NCBI GenBank assembly: GCA_036852015.1
Contig: JAANDG010000412.1
Span: forward strand, 1 to 64,000
Direction: 5' to 3'
DNA length: 64,000 bases
From: Pelodera strongyloides
Lineage: Eukaryota; Nematoda; Chromadorea; Rhabditida; Rhabditidae
Positions within the stretch are counted from its first letter, which is position 1. Each line of letters begins with the position of its first letter. Under the pieces are notes generated by a model. The model searched no databases, was not told where the DNA came from, and saw nothing but the letters and a program-made list of their open reading frames with translations. Position numbers and translations under genes: made by a program. Shown piece after piece: positions 24,740 through 36,749 of this stretch.

Positions 24740-27305
24740 ATGGCCACTGCTCGAGCTCTTCACTATGTATTTAAAATCGGTGATCGTAAGAAGTCGTATG
24801 ATTTCTTCGTCGGACTGCTAGGTATGAAGGTGAGTTGACGCCAACAAACCGAAATTTCGCGCATTTGCCGCGCGCAGTTGATCGGGGCCATCACTGCGCG
24901 GGTAAATAGCAAGGCCAGCGCCACGCGTGCACAATTGCAGTTAAACTTGTGGGGAACCCTTTGCGCTGGTACTGCGCGGAGTTCCATCAGCGAAAGTAAA
25001 GCGGCACTTTTTGTTATGCTTCACTCTAAGGAAAAGTTAGAGTATTGTTGTGGTTCACTGACCTATTTGCATAGGACGTAACCACTTTTTTTTGATTTTA
25101 GGTCCTTCGCCATGAAGAATTCTCCGAAGGATGTGCTGCTGAATGTAATGGGTGCGTTTTGAATTGGTTTTCTTGATAGTCTTTTCTTTGCAAGATGCGA
25201 GTTTAGACTGTAGATTGTAATCTGAAGTAAATTATTACAAAATGCAGAAATTAAAATTGTATAACGTTCCTCTTAAAATTCAGCCCATACAACGGAAAAT
25301 GGAGTAAGACTATGATCGGCTACGGTGCCGAGGATAAACACTTTGTGCTTGAACTCACCTACAATTACGAAATTGGTGGATACACACTGGGGAACGATTA
25401 CAAGGTTGATAATGAAAACTACAGTAATTTGTAATTAATTGTCAACTGGCCGTGGATTAGCATTACACACTATTGTGTCCCGCCACTTATTTAGTCACGT
25501 AGACCAAATAAAGATCAACAGGACTACGAGTCACCAGGCCACCCTTCGTGATGGCTGTGAGAGAACGCCATCTGTAAATTGCATGAGCTTCGTATTATTC
25601 TTTTCCGCTATGACTATATATTGGCTCTTCAGGCGATTCATATCACATCTGATGACGTTCACAATAAAATTGCCAATTCTGGACAAGCTTCCAGGGGTGA
25701 GGAGTTCAATCTCAAGGATATTGACAGATAACAAACATATCACATTTCGTCTGCTACAGCTACAGTTGCCTCGATCCCGTTAGATTAGACTAGCTAGGCT
25801 TCTACATTAGTATACCTCTTACAGGCGCAACAACATGCTGCGCTACAGTATTCCTTCCAGGAGCTATACCAGTGTTCTAATAACTACTGTACCGATATTG
25901 TGTATGCTTTCAGATGAATCCGGCCACCTCCGCCTTGTGGACCCAGATGGTCACACCTTCATTATATCCCCCGGGAAGGCCACTTTCCCTGTCACCAAAG
26001 CGGCAGTCAATGTAAAAGACCTACAGAAGAGCATCGGTCTGTCTCTTTATAAGTATACCGTATGCCTAATTACGAATAAATAGACTTTCATAGGCGTCTT
26101 GTATTAGCCTAAATCTATTATGCTACAGTATAACATTGTATACAAACCTCGGCTAACTCAACGAAACTTTAGATTACTGGAGTAAACATCTGAAAATGAA
26201 AATCGTCGAGCAGAACGAAAAGACTGCAACTTTGTCTTACGGTGAAGACCAGGTACTGTCGGTTTTTAACATGTGGTCTACTGTATATTTGTTTGTTTCT
26301 GTACATTTCACTGTAATTTCTGTAATCGTCTGTCGCGGCAGTGAAGGGAAAAAATATCAAGGCGCAGATTAAGTAGATATCGATTAAGTAAAACTGTTTC
26401 TCACAGAGAAATACTTTTTTCGTGAATTCGCTATATCTCATACGAGATATCCATATACATATTTGTATTCTTTCTAGGTTCAATGGCAGCTGTTTCACAC
26501 AGGACAGACCGTGGATCGAGGTTCAGCTTATGGAAGGATTGCCTTTGCCTATCCTGGACATCAGGTTAGCCACATGAACCTTACGAAGGGGGAAATGCTT
26601 TTTCCAATACTAATTCTTTAACTACCAAGCTCTGCATGCGAGCAGAGCACGAGAGTTCAACTAATTGATACCGTATATAAAGGCTTTGGTTATTTTTTAG
26701 CTCAAGGCTCTGGAAGAATACATCAAAGACGCTGGTTTTCCAATTCTGAAACCCTTCGTTACTCTGGAAACACCTGGAAAAGCTGATGTCCAAGTGGTCA
26801 TTTTGGCAGATCCGGTACGATTACTTTCGCATAAGCATGCGTTTGTACCAATGAGTGAACTGGCAGCATGGGAACTCCTAGCCTTGAAACTCTTGCTCCT
26901 GACAGTTAGGTACTGTCTACTCTATAATCTACCCGCTTTAATCAAACGAATATTTTCAGGACGCTCACGAGATTTGCTTCGTTGGCGCTGAAGGCTTTGC
27001 TGAATTATCGCAGGTAACATATCCTTTCTACTTTCCGTTTTATTGTGTTACAGTAACTTTACTGACAGTTGACAGAAATACTGTACATACAAAAAAATTC
27101 TCGTTTCGTTCGTACACCGTATGCCAGTGCACCTATTATTATTATATGTGTGCAATCCTTTCTTATAGTTAGTTGGAACTTTACGAAATCACGGGTAAAA
27201 AAAAGACTTATTTAGGTTGATCCGAAGGCAGATGAGCTTATTCAGAAGGCAATGAAGGAAGATTCGAGTGGGGACTGGTTCAAGGATGGAAAGAAGAAAG
27301 TGTAA
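24740..27305 (+). CDS. GLOD4: Glyoxalase domain-containing protein 4
   Basis: VOC-superfamily protein with two glyoxalase/bleomycin-resistance-like modules; vertebrate GLOD4 is mitochondrial/cytosolic and its substrate is not firmly known. Ten exons in perfect phase give 290 aa: 24740-24829, 25102-25151, 25284-25404, 25633-25696, 25914-26036, 26173-26252, 26478-26564, 26701-26814, 26960-27013, 27216-27305 (TAA). The N-terminus [67 protein letters not shown] and [12 protein letters not shown] follow the family order and length. The ATG at 24740 is preceded by in-frame stops and matches the usual family start. Confidence 0.97.
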
Positions 27306-27577
27306 TAGGATTACGGTATCAACAGTGATCTTTCCAAAGTTGTTCCTTAGCCAACAAAACTTCATTTTTGTCTTCCAGACTTAATAACCAATCACTAATT
27401 GTAGATTGTAGGAGATTTACTATAATTGTATGTTTAGTCAGCTATAAGTACAATAAGATATACTGCCCCTTGCCAGAACACCAATAATACCGTACCCGTA
27501 CCATATCCAAAAACCAGTATTTGTTACCTAATTAAACCCAGTTATTCATACTCTTGTCATTACATAACTTCACAATG

Positions 27578-27583
27578 AATAAA
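27578..27583 (+). terminator. GLOD4 polyadenylation signal AATAAA
   Basis: AATAAA 273 bp after the GLOD4 stop; the complementary signal of the convergent gene follows within 7 bp. Confidence 0.5.
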
Positions 27584-27589
27584 CAATTA

Positions 27590-27595
27590 TTTATT
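27590..27595 (-). terminator. WFS1 polyadenylation signal (AATAAA on - strand)
   Basis: TTTATT on the + strand, 384 bp after the WFS1 stop, almost back-to-back with the GLOD4 signal. Confidence 0.45.
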
Positions 27596-27978
27596 AGAAA
27601 ACCTAGCAATGTAAAAAAATGTGACCACGTAAGAAGAAATGCAGTAAAGCACACAGTAAACCAGTAGCTGACTAGACAAGAGTGTTAGTACATAAAAATA
27701 TGAAAAAAAAAACATGCAAATTTGCAAATTATTAACACAAAATAATAAAACAAAAATGGGTCGCAGTAAGGAATACACAGGAAAAGTTAAAAGCGGAATA
27801 AACCTAACTTCAATATGAAGCATGGCAAAATAAAAGTCATGACTCAATGAGCTGGATCACACCTTACCACTTTCTTACACTAGAATTATTTAACCACTTT
27901 CTTACACTAGAATTATTTGCATGTCAGATGTCTGCTGAATATCATTGGTAGACTAATTATGTCTCAGACTACCAAAAT

Positions 27979-30900
27979 CTAGCTGATTCTTGCAATTGGT
28001 GCGAAAATAAAGTTGAAGAGGAACTTAAAAGCGTTGAATATTCGCGACCAGATGCCGGCACGGTCCAGTTTGGACGAAGTGACACGCAGGTAACGATTAC
28101 GACCGCGTTGGAACTGAAATGAGTAATTATCCAATTATCTTAAACGAAATACCGGCCGGTTTTTGAAACACATCGAGTACACCAGCATTCTTATGCAGCC
28201 TATGCAAATGACAATAAATTAGAATAAAAAATCGAGCTAAATTCGAGCAAATTAGCATAAATACGTAAGAATTCAGTTGTCCATGATGCGTTTCAAAAAC
28301 CGGCGCGTATTTCGCTTTAAAATTAAGGACCTCGTTACCGTAAGTGTCAATGAGATCCGCAAGTGCCCATAACATTATTACAAATAGTGAGTGCTAGCTA
28401 CCATACCAGGCAACCCAGCCAAAGCTACCAGTGCATGAGTACATCGGAAATTAATAGAGCACAAAACAGGTAATAAGGTTTCACGACATAATAGAATCAG
28501 TGTCAAATGGCCATCCATATATGTACTTCCAAGCCAAAACTACATAGATCAAAGCATCAAAGGAAATATAACGTTTGAATGTCAACCAACCTCTTTACAG
28601 TTCATGCACTCCAACTGCAAAAGGCGAAGGCGCGGAGGATAGCGGAACACAGGATATTGATCGAAATAGCCCACAAAACGGACGACATCGCCTAGAACAT
28701 TGTTCTTTTACACAATGCATTAGGATTCGTGAGTTGCGAACGTAACTACAGTCAGCTGTCTAGTACCCTTGGGCCCCCTGTATAATTTTCACATAAATAG
28801 CGTCATACATACACTGATGAAACTCTGCGCACAAAAAAGAGGATCCGACTGGTTCACCATCTACCATTCTCGTGCCTATGGCGCCATCGCCGCGCACCCA
28901 CTCCCAGGAGGAAGTGCGCGGCGCCGCTGTGTTGTAGTTGGACCTTTCTTGGGCGGCGATGGAGCGGAATTTCACACTGTTTCGTATGCTAATTACGAAT
29001 GGCCAATGATAATCTTCAAAAGAACCATAACTGTACAGACCACTTACCTTCGTCAACCAAATTCAGCATTTGCGAGAAGATGTGACCGGCGGACAACAAA
29101 ATCGAACCCTTCGACGAGCTCACCTGAAGAATAGAGCTTAATTAAGGGGCAGAGAAAAGTCAAAGTGAAAAGGCAGGGTTCTTTTTAGTATTTCTAATGA
29201 GACCGCGTAGTAGATCAATCACACATTATTATTTGTTGCATTAGTTGGGTTTACAATGAATGTTTTTCGTACCGCTATATGCTAGTACGCACTTCACACC
29301 ACGCACACAGCAAACGACACACTCTGAATTCCAGAAAAATACGCACAATTACCCTAGAGTTGGGATATTGCTTAAAAGTTGGTTCCTGAAGAAAATAATC
29401 TATGTAATTCAAAAATGTTTAATTCATTAATTTGAAAAAGGCATCCTTAAGAGGACTAGATCCAGGGAAGTATGTAACAAGCTAATAACTACAGCGCATA
29501 AATACATAAACCTACCACTCGCACTCCATATGGTCCAGCCACTTCAACTTCGTAAGTGTAAACGTTGTGCTCCGTGAGAGAACATTGATTGGGTCTACAA
29601 TATGTCAACATACGTCATGTCAATAAAAATGACATATTTTTTTTTTCAAGAGAGCCTTACTTCTAGACGAAAATACTACTCACTTCATTCCCGTTGGGTG
29701 GGAGATCTGGGTGGAATTGGTATCATAAAAACATCTGAGTGTTTGTCCGACGTTCTCGGGCAGATAGGAGAGAAGAGTCTCGAACGAGTTTTCGATGTTC
29801 ACTATTCTCACGGATACTATCGTGCCCTTCCATTCGATTGACGTGCCTGCAAGCTAGCTAGTTAGCATGAAACCTATACGGTAGTTGATCGATGAGCTCA
29901 CTAATTCGCCGCCACATTATCGAATCAACTAAAAAGGACACGGGAAGGGATTTATATTTTATCGGCCAAACAAGTCCGTACATAAATGTTCAACAAACAA
30001 CGATATCGAATCAAGAGCACACTACATAAATCTTCCACGTAGAGAAACGAAAAGAAACATGTTATCAATTACAATTAGTACATTACCTAAGAATTATGTA
30101 AGGTCTAAGCGCTGACTCACCTTTCAGTTGTGAGCATTCAGTTTGACTGCGAATCAGATTACTCGATGAAGGGGAACAGTGCTTGTCGAACTGGATCCTG
30201 AAAGGACTTGCTTCACGTTTCGCAAAGAGTTAACGCTGAACTGACTGAACCCAAAGACGATATAGCCAACGAATCCAGACAAATAAATACTCCAATTAGT
30301 AGTAAACAAGGTCAGCTAACAAACTTTGCGACTTTGCCCACAAACAGTAATTACCATGTCATGTTGGTGACATCTGATTTGGGGTCAAAGGTCGCCTGTC
30401 CTTGGTAAAGGAATGAGATTGCCATGAGAAGAGCGCACAGTGAAGACATCACCATCACCCATTTCCTTTTGTACGAATCACGGGGAAACACTGAAAGTGA
30501 AATAATAAGAAGGAGAAAACACGAATATACATAGATCTTTACAAACAATAGTATTGCACATATAATTGCTTGAGGTTGAAAGTAAGTATATTCAATGGGA
30601 ACCAAGCGAACCAATACCAATAGCTATAATACCTTGACGTTTGGAAAATGTTGAGAGCTTGCTGTACACCTTCGATGCAATAAACGGGGAACAAAGGGCC
30701 AGAATGGTGATTCCAGCTTTCGCCAAACTCACCTAGAAAAAGGACATAAATGATCATCGATTTGTTTAGAGTACACATATTTTGCCTAATCGATTCATGA
30801 GGAAACCAAGTCAAGAAACAGAGATAAATAGACTCAAGATGGAGTCACATTGCAAAGCCAAATTGGGTTTTTTACCCAAGCAAAAAGTGGAACAATAATA

Positions 30901-33900
30901 ATCATCATTTAAGGAGTATTTTGGAATATAGTACATAAAAGAAAAATTAAATTGACTTACGAAATCGACTGCCCTCCTAATTTGCGCGAGTAGAACTCCT
31001 GATATCACAATAAGTGCGGGTAGAGTTGGGAAAAAGAAGAGAGAAACTGCACATCCCGTGAGTAGAACATCCATGTACTGAAATACTATCTGTGAGACAA
31101 TTAACACAATCATAAGCCTAATTGCGAGAACAAAAAACATAGGAGTGATTTTCTGAACCAAGAAACACGACGTACCACGTCACGGTGTTTTCTGAGAACA
31201 ACGAAAAACAGCGCGGTGAGATTTTGAGCAAATTTACATCTTGCCACGGTGTTTTCGGAGAACAAAAAACACCGTGGTGAGATTTTGAACCATGCTACAT
31301 CTTGCCACGGTGATTTCTGAGAACGAAAAACACCGTGGTGAGATTGTGAGATTTTAAGCGAAGTTACATCTTACCACGATGTTATCTGAGAACGAAAACA
31401 CTGTGGTCAGATTTTGAGTCACGCTACACCTTATCAGTGTTTTCTGGAAACGAAAAACGGTTAGATTGTTTTCAACATGTTTTCAAGCAAAAACATCGCG
31501 GCAAGAGTTGCATAATCAAACCACAGCATTTTTGTAGAACTGTAGAAAAATTGCACAGGGACACAGAGAATGGGGAGGTCAAAAATATTCTTAAAAAGGA
31601 TAATATAAAATTTTACCGTAAACGTTTTCCATCCAATCAGCCACATGGTCATCGCGAGATCCGCCCAAACAATACACACCTTCAAGAAAGGAACATCACA
31701 TCATATCATAGTAGAAAATAATACGTAAAACGGTAAAATAACTAGCTATGTACACAAAACATGCGTGGCTACCATAAATTCCGAGCCGTAACAATTTAAA
31801 TGAGAACTGAGAACGATTGAACGATAAATCTATGTGGATGACTTCCACACAAGTAATGTACCACCCATTTCACCGAGAAGAAATCAAAATGCCCACCAAG
31901 TGCGGTACTATAAGCTGGGCCCTCTCCGACCAATTGGACCTTTTCATGGCCATACAAGTGTAGACAACGGGAATCGACATCAGTCCCACCGATGAGAGCG
32001 ATAAGGAGAACGATGTGAAACCTGCATCAAGCACTTTTCTTCTCAACTAGAACATCTTCGGTGTTTGGTAGCACTAGCACAACAATCAGCGTAGATGTCA
32101 GAACCAAAACCAAATGATAATTTCAGAATACGACGCAACTTACGCAACCCTTAGAATCATACCAAAACGTTGAACGGGAAACTGCAGCTTACCTAATTTG
32201 AATTCTGCGACCGGGCTCCATATCTTCCAGTAACCGGCAGAGATACGCATACGACTCAGTATAATGGGCAAACTGGAAATGGACTAGTGAACTCGAGGAA
32301 GCACACCCAGGCTACTGCCTCGCATAAACCCTCAAGCAAATAACGATGACAGTAAAGATTCATACAACTGCAATAAGAAGCAAGTAAATTTCTTTGAACC
32401 TGATCTCTGCTCAGTTACTTTCACCAAAAATCACTTCTTGTCACCTGAGACTATGTTAATGTAAATCACAAAACAAACCAGCTCAGAAAATTGGCCATCA
32501 CTGCGAAAAGAGCGTACTGGTCGGAAGAATCAGCCAGACTCACAAAAGTGACTGCAGTAAAGAGGGCCGAAATGGCACACAACAAACTGAAACTATGAAA
32601 ATTTAACTACCGGAGTAAAGAGCGGAACTTTAGTTGAAACGACCTCCAACCGGGACACTACTGCAAATAGGTTCTAGCTCGCAATCAGCCATCCTTATGT
32701 TATTCCCATTCACAGCGGGAGGAACAGAACTCTGAAAACCATCAACCCACCTGCAATATGGGAGATATTTCCCAGCAGCTCCGACAGAAAGTACAAAAAC
32801 AATAAGAGCGAGAAGAAAGTTGAGATAGGGATCCCAGTTGTCCAAGAGAAAGGATGATTCCTATAAGAACTGCAGTTTCATGCTCTGTTAGCATACGGCT
32901 CATTCAAACAGTGTATGGTGAATAGTATGGTGAATATTCCTGTCCTTTGGAACACTTACCAAAAAACAGCGAGAAAATATATTTGAAAAGAAGATAAATT
33001 ATACCTTGGACTTTTCCTCTCCATCTTCATTATTGAACACATCCAATAAGCGAACAAGTGCCGTTCTCTCACGCTGCAAAAGTTCAAAGTAATAAATAAT
33101 AAGAGAATATTAATAGATAGAAGAAAGCTATGCGACGCGTCGGCATCGCCCGTCATTAAAGATAAAATGAAACAAAGAAAAGAGTTAGAGTAGAGTGCGA
33201 ACACAAACTTAAAATCAGAATGGCCAGACAAAAGTACCCGTTCTCGCTTCGTCTGAAACATTTTCAACGTATTGTACACCATTGCAAAAAAGGCTCCATA
33301 TGCTAATACCACTGGTAGAAATGTGATGATGTTGTCCAAACTAAACGGAAACAACATATTATGTCGACAATATTAACAATAGCACAATAAATTCATATGG
33401 TGTGAAATGCAGCTTGACCATCTCCGTTTTAGGAAACGAACATATTTCCAGAAACATTTACAAGAATATAAAGTTGAGAAATCTGAATCTGACCTGATAA
33501 ACTGAACAAGACAGACGAGTAGAATTGTCTGAACTTGATGGAAGGGGAATACTGCATACAGCACGTTCATCCATTGTTGTTCGAGCTTATTCAACACAAA
33601 CTCCACAAATGAGTCGATTTTCTTCGACGACTGCAAAACTTCACAATAGGACATTGCTAATCAGACTATCAGACAATCAAACTGAATGAGTAATTGTTCG
33701 AGCTTATTCAACACAAACTCCACAAATGAGTCGATTTTCTTCGAAGACTGCAAGACTGTACAATAGGACATTGCTAATCAGACAAACAAAATGAATAAGT
33801 AATTGTTCGAGCTTATTCAACACAAACTCCACAAATGAGTCGATTTTCTTCGACGACTGCAAAACTTCACAATAGGACATTGCTAATCAGACAACCAAAC

Positions 33901-35763
33901 TGAAGGAGTTTTAATTGTTGCTCAAGAAAGACTTATGAAATACAAAAACTGTTTTACAGCCAAAATCCAAAGTGACCTGCCATAAAGGACTAGTTACAAG
34001 AGAAAATACATAAAATAGAGCAGAACATACAAGTTTATGAAGCTTCTTTCGCAAACTTCGTGACTTTTCGGTCGATGGCGCAGCTTCTCCCTCTCCTTCG
34101 CTGGTTTCCAAAACATTGACAACACTTTCAACGAATTCGTCTTCGTCGGCTGGCTAAAAAAAGGCCTTGGTGTGTTGCTGAAAGCACTAAGGAAATAATG
34201 GCTCTAGCGGTAATAACAAGTTCAATGACAATTGCGTACAATTGGACTGTCTGGTCGTCGAGCTTCCTTTCACCCTTTCACGTTTATCTAAGATAAGCAA
34301 GTTTAGCCGTGTAGAATCACGTAGAACGCTTTAGTACTTTGTTCCCATGCAAGATACAACTTACCACCACCACAGGCTCTGCCCCATCAGTATCCGTAGT
34401 CGAATGGTCCACATCAATAGCATCGATCATTTGCATCAGTCCTAGAAAATGGAAAGCGGAATTAAAAACTTTACTTGAAGCCGCTTCAAAGCTTAAACTC
34501 TTGAACATTACTGGGTGCTACTGCCGTTGGGGGGGGGGCACCAAATTTTTTTTGAAGGGGTGCTCCGATCGGACTGAAACTTCACCCAGATGGATAACAG
34601 GCCAGGCCGAATCGATCTACGCCATCAGTATTATCAAATTATCGATTTATTGATTTTTTTTTCAGCTCCAAAAAGGGGTTCTGGTCACCCAATTTCGCTG
34701 AACCTTCCTCCCAGGGGGGTAAGAAACTAAGCGTAACTGATCTAAATAGTTAAAGCCAATGTTTTCTGTCTGTTTTCTATTTATTGATTTTCAAGTAAAG
34801 CCTAGAGTCTATATAAGGCTTCGGTTCATGTTTGTTCAGAGTGGTAAGGAGAGGATGCATCGAGGGGCTTGTAGAGTGGAAAGGAAACGCAGTGTATGTT
34901 CATGACTGTGACCAGCCCTCAAAGTGCCTATTCTTTAAATTCTACTGATTGATTGTGGTTTACGACTAGCCGGGTGTACCCCTGAAGACGGAAAATCAAT
35001 AAATAGATGATTTGACCGAACATTTTGGCTTAGATCGATTGTTAGTAATCAGTGTAGGGTCAGTTACCCCCTTGGGAAGAAGGTTCAGCGAAATTGGGTG
35101 ACCAGAACCCTTTTTGGAGCTGAAAAAATTTTGAAAAAAAAAATCAATAAATCGATAATTTGATAATACTGATAGCGTAGATCGATTCGGCATGGCCTGT
35201 TATCCATCTGGGTGAAGTTTAAGCTCTATCGGCTAGCCCTTTACAAAAAAAAATTGGTGCCCCCCCCCCCCCCCCCCCCAACGGCAGTAGCACCCATTAC
35301 TGTACTATGAGCAAGCAACACTTACTTTCTTGGTCAATATTATCATCATCGTCTACCGCTCTCAGCATAGCACGCATTCCGGCCTCAGATGTCAGTTTTG
35401 GGTCCTTCTTATTTAGAACCATGTACATGCGGCGAGCACCTCGAGCCAAACCTTCTGGAATTAGAACGCGTATTTCATTAATTTGACTCTACTATGAAAT
35501 AAACGGTAAACCAATCCGCTGTTGGCAAAATTAGATCATTCCTGGGGCTATATCACTACGAAATGAACACCCCGGAGTCCACATTGTAAGTATCCTACCA
35601 ACTTGTTCAATTCGGGTCAATTTTTAGACAACTTGCCGCTCGATAAAGTATACATAAACTACATACCATGTTCGGCCGAGTGATGACGCTCGTAGGAAAG
35701 ACTAGCCTCCCTTCCGCGATCACTTCGATCGCCTGACGAGTCCCGTCGGCGACGAATCTCCAT
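27979..35763 (-). CDS. WFS1: Wolframin, ER multipass membrane protein
   Basis: Endoplasmic reticulum membrane glycoprotein involved in ER calcium and stress homeostasis. Twenty-two exons in consistent phase encode about 745 aa: 35763-35667, 35454-35326, 34441-34365, 34153-34031, 33630-33494, 33340-33238, 33073-33005, 32860-32751, 32586-32479, 32272-32193, 32021-31897, 31679-31617, 31077-30961, 30732-30633, 30490-30355, 30197-30121, 29846-29684, 29594-29516, 29385-29353, 29123-29048, 28691-28591, 28113-27979 (TAG). Homology is clear along the length: [11 protein letters not shown] near the N-terminus, an acidic segment, nine or so hydrophobic segments, [20 protein letters not shown], and the lumenal C-terminal domain with [20 protein letters not shown]. 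It is shorter than human wolframin (890 aa): the N-terminal Sel1-like repeat region is missing and replaced by a short Arg/Ser-rich start. Confidence 0.95.
28139..28325. mobile_element. Small inverted-repeat element in last WFS1 intron
   Basis: Arms of about 37 bp (28139-28175, 28285-28325) share CGAAATAC, CCGGTTTTTGAAAC and their complements around about 110 bp of AT-rich sequence. Immediately upstream of the WFS1 last-exon acceptor region. Confidence 0.6.
31165..31450. repeat. Tandem repeat, ~70 bp unit with internal hairpin
   Basis: Four diverged copies in a WFS1 intron. Each has CCACGGTGTTTTCTGAGAAC followed by AAAACACCGTGG, then GTGAGATTTTGA and GCTACATCTT. The two CACGGTGTTTT words are inverted, so every unit can form a hairpin. 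Confidence 0.85.
33571..33903 (-). repeat. Tandem triplication of a WFS1 splice acceptor and half-exon
   Basis: A unit of about 110 bp is present three times. The lowest-coordinate copy contains the true 5' half of exon 33630-33494 ([18 protein letters not shown]). The other two (about 33693-33800 and 33801-33903) keep the TTGCAG acceptor and the same codons, then run into intron sequence with a stop and no donor. They would be decoy exons if used. Confidence 0.85.
34513..35295. mobile_element. Fold-back element in WFS1 intron, ATTACT duplication
   Basis: Ends GGGTGCTACTGCCGTTGG and the complement, a G-run at 34530-34538 matched by a C-run at about 35260-35279, and arms of more than 200 bp (to about 34720 and from about 35060) in inverted orientation. 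ATTACT flanks both sides (34507-34512, 35296-35301). The unique core of about 340 bp has no transposase. Confidence 0.85.
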
Positions 35764-36749
35764 AATAGTTAGACAAGTCTTAAAAAATACAATTTGGTCG
35801 TTGACGCTTGCTTAGCATATCAGCTATATGCTTGCTTCAACAAGTCACTTGTACACGAGAAGGCGATCGTTAAACTAAGATAACAACGTGCTAATATGCT
35901 TTAAACTGAGATTTTAGAGAACAAAAATGGATGAAGAGGGAACAAAAACGAATGAAGTGAACACGACTTTTCTGCTGCAAAATTTCAAATCCAGTCAGAA
36001 TAATGTACTGTGCGTTGCACAAATGGTTACCAGCGCGCGAACTGTTTTCCTCCGCCCCTGTTTTTACAAAACGGAACAACCGCTGCACAGAAATCGCACA
36101 TATTTTCCACAAGTCCGGCACAAAAGTCGCACTGGTTTAGCACAGAAATCGCTTCTGAGCGCACACTGTGCTAACCCTGTGCTAAACCTGTGCTCGAACT
36201 CTTTTGCACCGCAGCACAGAAATCGCACAGGTCCGCTTGAATCGCACAGATTTCGCACTGGTCCAGCACGAAAAGCGTACAGGTATAGCACAAAAAGCGC
36301 ACAGACTTAGCACAAAAAGTGCACATGTCTAGCATAGAAGTGGCTTCCGTGCGCACAGTGTACAATTCCTGTGCGCACCTTGTGCCGCTGTGCGAAATCT
36401 GTGCTCGTGTGCTCTTTTATGAGTTGCGTAATGTACGCAACTGTACAAATTCCAAAATGGGACAGTACACGTTTCGATTTGCGCGGGAACGGCTGAAGTT
36501 CAAAAATACAGTTGGATAATCAAAACATTTGTTGTATGTTATTTTTTTACTGTTCTTTCCTTTATTTGGAAGCCTCCTTCTTCATTCTTTTCTGCACACG
36601 AGCATTATTTCTGCACATTTCTGCACACTAAAGTCACCAATGTACTTCTTTGTTTTCACTTTGTTTCTTCAGGGCTTTTGTCTTGTTTCCTATAATATTT
36701 AGGCTTTCAGGAGATTTTGGCGGGATTGGAAGATAATCACTGAAAGAAA
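35764..36749. promoter_or_regulatory. Divergent intergenic region, WFS1 / F-box-LRR gene
   Basis: 986 bp between two start codons that point away from each other, so it should hold both promoters. It contains the second GCACAG word-array element (36060-36420). No TATA box or other core element can be assigned with confidence. Confidence 0.5.
36060..36420. repeat. Word-array fold-back element, GCACAG/CGCACAG family, copy 2
   Basis: Same words and block order as 22390-22715: begins CCGCTGCACAGAAATCGCAC, then an inverted block (GCGCACACTGTGCTA), a new forward block from CCGCAGCACAGAAATCGCAC, then an inverted end (GTGCGAAATCTGTGC). Units are about 21 bp and diverged from each other. Confidence 0.75.

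Noticed and set aside
31461..31721. Overlapping frames on both strands at a WFS1 exon
   Set aside because: Only 31617-31679 on the - strand is coding (wolframin [17 protein letters not shown]); the + strand frame is a shadow.
36064..36365. Cys-rich frames resembling secreted peptides
   Set aside because: Word-array artefact, without signal peptide or conserved spacing.
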